NCBI GenBank assembly: GCA_036897485.1
Contig: JAYMTF010000008.1
Coordinates: forward strand, 21,605-85,604
DNA length: 64,000 nt
Origin: Pelargonium nanum
Taxonomy: Eukaryota > Streptophyta > Magnoliopsida > Geraniales > Geraniaceae
Direction of reading: 5' to 3'
The notes beneath the pieces were generated by a model. It searched no databases, was not told where the DNA came from, and saw only the letters and a program-made list of their open reading frames with translations. Below, one piece after another: positions 57,317 through 64,000 of the stretch; the stretch's first letter is position 1, and every line of letters starts with the position of its first letter. The translations under genes and the position numbers were made by a program.

Positions 57317-58430
57317 TGTTTTTGATAAGCGATCGGTACTTTTATTCAAAAGCCGGAAAGACAAATAAAAGTACAAGAACCAAGATTACAACTAACCCGC
57401 TAAGAAAATCGGGTTTAAACACCATGAATCAAAAGTAAAAACCTCGGACTCCACCACACCCATGAATAATACAAGCGAGTAACTAAAACTTTTAACACGA
57501 AGAATGGTTTCATCAACACTCGCGGGCTTCTCTTGGAAAATAAACGAGTTACGGGCGAGCCAAACATGCGAAAGAGTAATCAGGCAAATGATGTCCCAAG
57601 CTTTCCGGCAAGCAGGGCTTCCAACAAAAGCGGACGACCAAGTGGAAAGAAGACTATAGCAGTTGGCCGGAAATACAAAGAATACCGACCACCAAGCCAA
57701 AATTCCGGACCAAACCCGGGCTGTTCATACACAGTGCAAATGTGCAATAACCTGTGAGAGCAGGTCTCATTTTCGGAACCACATAACATGTACAAGAAAG
57801 AACTGAGTCAGAATGCTATTAAGAGCAGCAACCCAGGCAAAACCTTGAATTTTAGGCGGGACATGATGCTTCCAAATCAGTTTCGAGCAGGCAAAACGAA
57901 TATGAGGGAGGCGAGCATACAGAACACCGAAGGCCTTACGTGTTGTAAACTTGCCGTAGCTGGAAATGGTCCATGTGATCCGATCCGGGGATGACGAAGA
58001 CAACGAGAAGGCCAAGAGAAAGACGTGAAGAGCTCGAAATTTTCCTCCTCCCAATCACACAGTGGACGCCGGAAAAAGACAACACCTCGTTGGACAAGAA
58101 GAAGTGGACGGACTGTTGCTTCTGGTTGCAGAGCAGAAACAACCGAGGAAACACCTCTGACAGTGCTTGATCCAAAGCCCATACATCAGTCCAGAAACGT
58201 ATCGACCTACCATCACCAAGAATCCATTTAAATTGACGAGCGCCCATAAGATCGATGAAACCCGGAATATTACGCAAATTTATGAGTGGGCACGCCTGTG
58301 TAAGAACAATCATCCAAAACAAATAGCATCAACCGCTGGGAAAGGACAAGACCCCCTCCAGTCGGAAAGGCCTGACACAGAACCCGAAGACCTAGCAAGT
58401 AGCAAGCGCATGGGTATCTTTAAGTATCCT
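57317..58430 (-). mobile_element. Decayed LINE fragment (zf-RVT and RNase H pieces)
   Basis: Minus strand carries broken frames of a plant LINE ORF2: QFKWILGDGRSIRFWTDVWA near 58222, PHIRFACSKLIWKHHVPPKI near 57880, WLARNSFIFQEKPAS near 57545, then the tail AAAGTACCGATCGCTTATC ending in an A-run at 57317. Several frameshifts separate the parts. At 58320-58410 a further piece reads LARSSGSVSGLSDW, an RNase H C-terminus similar to that at 56246, so the block may combine two copies. Its 3' tail matches the LINE at 30784-31452. Confidence 0.75.
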
Positions 58431-58765
58431 TTTGATATTCGTCAGCATTCCCTCCCACGCAATTTGTGTCATGCCAAGTAGTAGGCATTCGTATTCAGAG
58501 TTATGATCATATTGATACTTGAGTCACGCTATGATAGAATATATATATAAAAGTTCATGCTAACAGGACACACATCTGCAATGAGTCCTCAGAAAATATA
58601 TCTTTTGTGAATAATTTGAAAGCAGATCATCAAAAGCTTAATACTAATTCTACAAAAAGTTTGATCAATAGATGCGTAAAACAGACATTCAAATAAAATA
58701 AATTTTGCAGAGTTATATTGTGTCCAGATAGATTGGCATCTAAACTAATTAACTTGTCCCATAAT
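58431..58765. other. Short spacer, 3' flank of the DUF4220 gene
   Basis: AT-rich, with no gene seen. Likely holds the 3' UTR of the minus-strand DUF4220 gene. Confidence 0.5.
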
Positions 58766-60736
58766 TTACACACTATTGTATCGAACCTTAGACCTACCCC
58801 AACCCCACCCAACCTCATTTGTTTCTGAACCCAGATGCCACCTTCTTATTTGGAATTGTGTGCTCAGACCCATATTTGCCATAAGGAGGCATACCTGAGT
58901 TAGTAGCTCCCCACCTCTTCTAAGCTGTTGGGCATGGTCTCTCCATCCACATTCACTCGCAGCATATGTCACCATCTCCAACCATACTACAATTATAATC
59001 TCCCACCGATTTTCGCTCTCCAGCAATTGCTTTGCAAGTCTAGCGCCGTCAAATAGTACTGACTTACTCTTCTTTTCTCTCTTCATGGTTTCAAGTGGAT
59101 GAATTTGAGTGCAAGCTTGAAGCAACATCTTGCAAGCTTCTGCTTCGGACTTCCACCCCCTTGCGCTGAAAATTCTCATGGCCTCCTTGTAGGTATGCCG
59201 GAGGTACCCTATCCGACCAATCCACTTGGGAAGCATAAACGGACGCATGAGTAGAATATACAGCATATAATCAGACAAGTATTTGCTCATTCTGCTATTT
59301 GCAGTGAAATTTTTATCCGGGTCCTGGTAGAAACAGATATCCGTGGCAATGTGCCAAAGAAGAAGGCTGTGGTTAAATTCTACCTCCACCACGCTCCAAC
59401 CATATTTATCAAGGCAATCCTTCTTTTTAAGCACATTATCGCCTCTAGCAGACAATAACTTGTTCAAAGTTTTGTCATCAAACCTATCTCTCTCGTATTT
59501 CTTATGTTTTTGTATTAGGTCCTCAAAAATCAACACCCTCATTTCGTCGTTAACCTCCTCCCATGTCCGATGCCAATACGTCTTTAATGAAAATAAGGTG
59601 CTAAAGAACATCTCAATTCTAAGACTTCTTGATGCCTTCTCTTCCAGACAAAAGCTTATTAGGCTCTGCTGTGAAATGTATCCAGAACACCTCTTCTTAC
59701 TTGTTAAAGATGGTAGGAAACAGGAAAGAACTGTGTAGGCGCAGTTAGCAAACGGATTCTTGCGCTTTGTCCACCAGAGAAGTGTCCAATCAGAGAAAAT
59801 AATCATAACAACTGTAACAAACTCCAGAAAAACAGCTCCTATCAACAATGCATAAGTTATGATGAGGTCCATGGTTGAGTAGATCTGCTTGTCAACAACG
59901 ATCAAGAAAGCTAGTAGTGCTGAAATCGAGGACAAGAAGCTGATGGCTCGGAGAAAGCTTCCTTGCACAGAATAGACTATTGGTGCCTTGGTGTAGAGCA
60001 TGTCATACAAGAATCCAAGTTCAACCTCTACAAGTTTGAAAGCATCTCTTGCTGTTCTATTGCCTCTGGTTATTATGGAGTAGCTGTGTTGGGCATCATC
60101 GAAGCTTAGGCTGAGATTTGCAAAGAGATACTTGAACATGCCAAATAAGACGTAGCCATCATGTAAATAAACGACATCATCAGCAATTGTGTCGTCTTCT
60201 GACTGTAGCGCTACTTCAGTTGGAGCTGAGAGCAGGGAATCCTCGAATTGCTTAACGCTTGAAGACCTGAGAACCCAAGTCCTCTCTCCGTACTTGGTAA
60301 TTCCAGCAATGAACATTGGAATGGCTATGAATGTGAGGGCTGTGTTGGTCCAAGACTTCAAGAAGATATAAAAGGCCACAGAGAGTTGTACAAGTAGCAT
60401 TAGCAAGTGTCGTAACCACAATTCATTGTCTTCCAGCGCATATGCAGTAATGGTATCCGGGCCGCCAAGGTGCAAGAGAAGAATTGGTGCCCAAAATGCC
60501 TTGAGCAAGTTGTTTGGATCAGCATTACCTGTAGCATTTCCTTGGCTGTTGGCAAGGGTACCCAGGGATAAAGTTGCTATCCAGTCCGCTGACAAGTACG
60601 ACAACCAAAGAATGATGCTGATCCCACTTCCTCTGCTGTACTTTCTCCGGGAACCCAACATGATGAGGAGGAGCTGTAAAGACAGGCTGAACAAGACTGT
60701 CACTCTCACCTCCCATAAATTCCATAGTTCTATCAC
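58766..60736 (-). CDS. DUF4220/DUF594 multi-pass membrane protein
   Basis: A long single-exon frame of about 656 residues. The N-terminus has the family pattern ELWNLWEVRVTVLFSLSLQ. Hydrophobic segments lie near residues 12-26, 40-58, 108-130, 135-152, 262-284 and 290-315. The C-terminus carries DUF594 with AAECGWRDHAQQL and GGELLTQVCLLMANMGLSTQ. The family is large in plants, often clustered, and its function is unknown. The frame has no ATG before codon GTG 60736, and an in-frame stop lies about ten codons farther up. An ATG at 60761 is one base out of frame, separated by a (TA)n run; one more TA unit would join it to the frame. Otherwise translation would begin at Met 60661, removing conserved residues. 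Either this copy carries a frameshift, or an upstream exon was missed. Confidence 0.8.
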   Translation of the reverse strand: MIELWNLWEVRVTVLFSLSLQLLLIMLGSRRKYSRGSGISIILWLSYLSADWIATLSLGTLANSQGNATGNADPNNLLKAFWAPILLLHLGGPDTITAYALEDNELWLRHLLMLLVQLSVAFYIFLKSWTNTALTFIAIPMFIAGITKYGERTWVLRSSSVKQFEDSLLSAPTEVALQSEDDTIADDVVYLHDGYVLFGMFKYLFANLSLSFDDAQHSYSIITRGNRTARDAFKLVEVELGFLYDMLYTKAPIVYSVQGSFLRAISFLSSISALLAFLIVVDKQIYSTMDLIITYALLIGAVFLEFVTVVMIIFSDWTLLWWTKRKNPFANCAYTVLSCFLPSLTSKKRCSGYISQQSLISFCLEEKASRSLRIEMFFSTLFSLKTYWHRTWEEVNDEMRVLIFEDLIQKHKKYERDRFDDKTLNKLLSARGDNVLKKKDCLDKYGWSVVEVEFNHSLLLWHIATDICFYQDPDKNFTANSRMSKYLSDYMLYILLMRPFMLPKWIGRIGYLRHTYKEAMRIFSARGWKSEAEACKMLLQACTQIHPLETMKREKKSKSVLFDGARLAKQLLESENRWEIIIVVWLEMVTYAASECGWRDHAQQLRRGGELLTQVCLLMANMGLSTQFQIRRWHLGSETNEVGWGWGRSKVRYNSV

Positions 60737-60761
60737 TCTTTCTGAGAATATATATACGCAT

Positions 60762-61051
60762 GGTCTTCAATTCCTAGAGTCCAAAGAGACGAGACTGCTG
60801 CAACTAAAGTTCAATAATGTTTTTGACACATGAAAGTCAGTCCTTAAAGAAGGAGCACACAAGCAGACTAGTTAATCTTTCATTCATTTTCAAGAATGAA
60901 ATAGAGTACAGCTAGTTAATCCCAAAAGCCCAAGTCGCATTCATTGCACACAAGGTATTTTTTTTCTTTACCCACAAATTACTTAATATCTTGGGCCTTG
61001 GCATAATTGTATTGCATTAGGCACCATAATATATAATATATATATAGAAAG
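60762..61051. other. Upstream flank of the DUF4220 gene
   Basis: Mixed AT-rich DNA with AAATAGAGTA and repeated ATATATA tracts. I see no additional coding exon here, but a short first exon cannot be excluded. Confidence 0.4.
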
Positions 61052-61395
61052 AAGACCACGACCAAAGTTTAAGTGGCTAAGACTCAGTTATACTCGCCTC
61101 AATGAATTAGTGGGCGCGGAGCACCCACCCAGATTCATTTATTGTATGTCTTGCCTAAGAGTCAACCACTAATAGTTTGGTTGAGACTCTTTGTTCAATA
61201 TGTATATGGAGAGATTAAAGAGTCTGAGTCAAGTACTTAGTGGCTGAGAATCAACCAAGACAAACAATAAATGGATCCGGACAGGCGCTCCGCGCCCAAA
61301 AGTATATTAAGTTGGATATGTGGTAATTTATGCGGTGACATCACTTCATCGGCATGACTGAGTCTCAATCACTTAAAAGTTTGGCTGCGGTTCTT
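61052..61395. mobile_element. Fold-back MITE upstream of the DUF4220 gene
   Basis: The two halves are inverted copies. Left AAGACCACGACCAAAG... pairs with the complement of right ...GGCTGCGGTTCTT. Inside, GGGCGCGGAGC (61112-61122) pairs with GCTCCGCGCCC (61287-61297), and TTCATTTATTGTATGTCTTG with its near complement around 61257-61276. Both sides are flanked by ATATATTA-rich DNA, so the target-site duplication is unclear. A transcript of it would form a long hairpin. Confidence 0.75.
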
Positions 61396-62288
61396 AATAT
61401 ATTATAGCCATTCAATTGTCTTCCAGAAAAGAGAACTAGATAATTATTATTAGGGATTTCCCTTGTAAGAGCTAAACCTGGCTTTGAAATCTGAAAATAT
61501 ATAAATTCAGACATATTACCAGTTGAAACCAGTGAACTTAATTACAGTTAGGTAGCTTTTGGAATGAGAAAATCAGTTTCCATTCCTATTCTTGATTTTC
61601 ATTTTGAAACATAACTTATTTTAAAAGCTACTTAGATTCTCCAGAACAAAATTGGCTAAAAAAGATGCTATAATCATGTCATTCATTTTCCGATATAGTT
61701 CCTCAACAACAGCATCTTGAAGCTAACTTCATTTCTTTTTTCTAAATGTGAGTGTGTGCTTTTCTTGGGTTTGAGAAATTTGGGAGACTTGCATAGAAAG
61801 CAAAAGCTTAAACTATAGTACTATTTTAAAAAGAGAGAGAGAGAGGACCTGGTTGCTGGCCGGCGGCTGCAACAGTTACGTTTTCTTTGATAGAGAGAGC
61901 ATCGCCGACGAGAACAGCGACCTTGTTGTGGATCGACCGAGTACCAGAAACAACTGGTCTTTGTCAACTTATATTTATTTATTACTCCAATTGTGTTGCA
62001 ACTTTCCCTTTTAACTTCTCTTCAAATATTTTATTTTTAAGAATAATTACAGGTGTCTACTCTAAGTTATATCCATTTTAGTGCTTGTTTGGTAACTCTA
62101 ATGTCAAAAGGTTCACCGGTTAAAATTTAAAATGAGGTAAAAGGTCTGTAAGTATCAATAGACATTTGATATATTGTTTGGTAAAATTTTATGATAATAG
62201 AGGTTTGTAAATGCATTTTTATGAGATGATTGTTTGGTAAAAATGGAGTGAAATGTATTTTGAAATATTGTAAAAACCAAAATACTCT
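61396..62288. other. Intergenic region with repeated TGTTTGGTAA motif
   Basis: No gene seen. TGTTTGGTAA recurs at about 62088, 62176, 62232 and 62297, at irregular 55-90 bp spacing, suggesting overlapping MITE ends. Confidence 0.45.
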
Positions 62289-62551
62289 TATGGTATGTTT
62301 GGTAACCATCATTTCATTTGAAATGCTGGATTTGAGTCGAATGAGGTGTTTGGGAACTTTGGAAATTTGGATTTGGATTTGAGTCAAATCCAATAACATT
62401 TAAAACATGCCTTAAACATGAGATTTCAAATGACAATTTTTACTTTGTTATTTGAAATTCTGTGGTTTCCCAAACATTATATTTGTATTTGAAATACAAC
62501 ATTTCAAATGACGAATTTCAAATCAAATTTATGTTCCCAAACACAACTTTA
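62289..62551. mobile_element. MITE with GTTTGGTAAC / GTTCCCAAAC ends
   Basis: Left end TATGGTATGTTTGGTAACCA and right end (TTATGTTCCCAAACACAACT) are imperfect inverted repeats. The interior is rich in the inverted motif CATTTCAAATGA/TCATTTGAAATG. No transposase. Confidence 0.6.
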
Positions 62552-62819
62552 AGTAAGAAAATAATTAAAAATTCTTATGTTTATAAAATTTTCATTAATT
62601 CAAAGACATTAGGTCACAAAACTGGTAAGGTATTTTGATAAAAAAAATGATAGTAAACAGACCATGCATGCAACACCATAAACTGGTAATTAGTCACTTA
62701 ATTGATAAAAACCAACAAATTGTTTGGGCTTTCATATGATAATTAGTCTCTTAATTAATACAAAACAGAACATGAGGTCAAACATAAAAAATGAAAGTCA
62801 AAATCAGTTGTAAAACACA

Positions 62820-62912
62820 TATGGTCGACCATCAAACTTAAGCAGTAGACCATGTGGTCGACCATAAACATATGAATGTGGTCGACCATCAGCCAGATGT
62901 GGTTGACCATAA
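62820..62912. repeat. Array of GGTCGACCAT palindromic units
   Basis: TGGTCGACCAT occurs at about 62821, 62854 and 62879, and TGGTTGACCAT at about 62901, at 22-33 bp spacing, with TAGACCATG as a half unit between. The core GGTCGACC is a perfect palindrome. Confidence 0.8.
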
Positions 62913-63227
62913 ACCAAATGTATATCTGGTTGTGGGGATGGTGGTGGAATTTCACCGGAAGAAGGAGTTACACAGGAGGCTGCAGTACAGATGGAGCTCC
63001 TGTGGAAAATGAGCTCCCACAGGAGTTCTGCAGGAGTTTTTGAGCAAAATGTTTGTTGCTCAGTTTTTTTGCCGAACAAACTTGCTCCTGTGAAATGCCT
63101 CTGTGTCCTATGTAGCTAACCCAAAAGGATGCTGTAGGAGGTGTGGTGGTGTTCACGAACAAGCCCTTAATTTTAGAGACTCTTTCATTTAACTTTTGAA
63201 TATCCTAAACTATGTCAAACATCAATC

Positions 63228-63843
63228 TGTTACATTTTTCGTCCGTTAAGTGGCAAAAAGACGATTATATCCTCCTAACTGAAAAAATATTCAGCCAAAC
63301 AAGCCCTGAGTTGGCTTGAATTAAAAAAAAAACAAAAGAAAACCCTAAACTCACGCCTCCCTCTCTACTCTCTCTCTATTCAGCCGGAGTCGTCGTGAGT
63401 CCAAATAGCCGGAGTCACCGTGAGTTTAGCGAGATGAAGCTAGATGAAGAGGGAGATCATCGGAGGTTTCTGATGTCCGCCGGTGAGAGAGAGCAGGTCG
63501 TCGAAGTAGACCGACGAGCTTCCATGGTCGTCGCCGCTCGCCACCATCACCGTCAGAGGCTGGAGCACGACGCCGAAATCGTCGGGGACGAGCTTCCATG
63601 GCAAGCCGAGCTTCCACTGTGAGCAGATCGGCCACCGTCGATCGATGCAGATCCACCGTGAGCTACGCAATCGAGAGAGAGAAGACGCCGTATTCCATGA
63701 TCGCCGGAGTGAGCATCGCGAGGCCAAATATGTTGCAAATATGGAATTTTTTTTTAAGTTAAGCGCTTGTTTGGCTAGAAATTGCACAACAATTAGGGGC
63801 AAAATAATATTTTGTAAAAAACTAACGGTCCGACGACGTAACA
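63228..63843. mobile_element. Second MULE-like TIR element with GC-rich interior
   Basis: Left 63228-63310 and right 63763-63843 are inverted repeats: TGTTAC, CCGTTA, (A)GCCAAACAAGC(C/G)C and intervening text align. The interior (63350-63730) is GC-rich with repeated CCGGAGTC and GAGCTTCCATGG motifs and overlapping open frames but no recognisable protein. Outer boundaries and target-site duplication are not clear. Confidence 0.6.
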
Positions 63844-64000
63844 ATGTTTTGGCTGATTGAGGGAGCTATTTATCTATGAACAAAGATTAGGAAATAAGTA
63901 TGTTTTTAGTGGATAATTGGGCTATCTGTAATATTTAGAATAGGAGGAGGATTGACACATGTATTCCAAATACATGTATTTTTACATGTATTTAGTACAC
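63844..64000. other. Window end, AT-rich
   Basis: No feature seen. An ACATGTATT-type motif repeats at 63957-63990. Confidence 0.4.

Noticed and set aside
63395-63622. Protein-coding gene at the window end
   Set aside because: Arg/Glu/His-rich frame in a GC-rich transposon core, with equally long frames on the opposite strand and no conserved domain.

Overview
The window is nuclear DNA of a flowering plant, almost certainly a eudicot. Genes carry many GT-AG introns, intergenic DNA is very AT-rich, and the protein families include plant-specific ones: a stigma-specific STIG1-like peptide, a VQ protein, an early nodulin-like phytocyanin, DUF4220/DUF594, the fused methionine-salvage enzyme DEP1 and dynamin-related protein DRP5A. 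No CRISPR, operon or prokaryotic feature is present. The species cannot be named from this sequence alone.

Layout. 1-3.6 kb: 3' part of a proton pump-interactor (PPI1-like) gene, + strand. 5.8-9.5 kb: RWD-RING ubiquitin ligase of the RNF25 type, +. 10.2-14.4 kb: plastid-type S4-domain (YlmH-like, 'photosystem II S4') RNA-binding protein, +. 15.9-16.3 kb: STIG1-like secreted cysteine-rich peptide, -. 20.3-25.5 kb: DRP5A, +. 25.5-34.2 kb: gene-poor, with old tandem duplications and a 5'-truncated LINE. 34.4-35.2 kb: intronless VQ gene, +. 39.4-45.0 kb: DEP1, 12 exons, -. 45.2-53.2 kb: a MULE-like element close upstream of DEP1, then LINE RNase H fragments and nested MITEs. 53.3-54.2 kb: early nodulin-like protein, -. 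54.3-58.5 kb: LINE and possible LTR debris. 58.8-60.7 kb: DUF4220/DUF594 membrane protein, -. 61-64 kb: a fold-back MITE, a TIR MITE, a short palindrome-like repeat array and a second MULE-like element.

The genes are independent housekeeping or regulatory loci and do not form a pathway cluster. Exon models were built by hand from splice consensus, reading-frame phase and protein-family continuity. Nearly all junctions are phase-consistent. Two loci show real anomalies: the last PPI1 intron lacks a GT at the expected donor, and the DUF4220 gene has no in-frame ATG unless one TA unit is added to a (TA)n run right after an out-of-frame ATG.

The most distinctive structural theme is repeated local tandem duplication of roughly 100-400 bp segments, mostly inside introns (S4 gene, DRP5A twice, DEP1) and in the 30-33 kb intergenic DNA. 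There are also several transposon insertions whose boundaries or target-site duplications can be read directly. I did not find a convincing previously undescribed molecular system.
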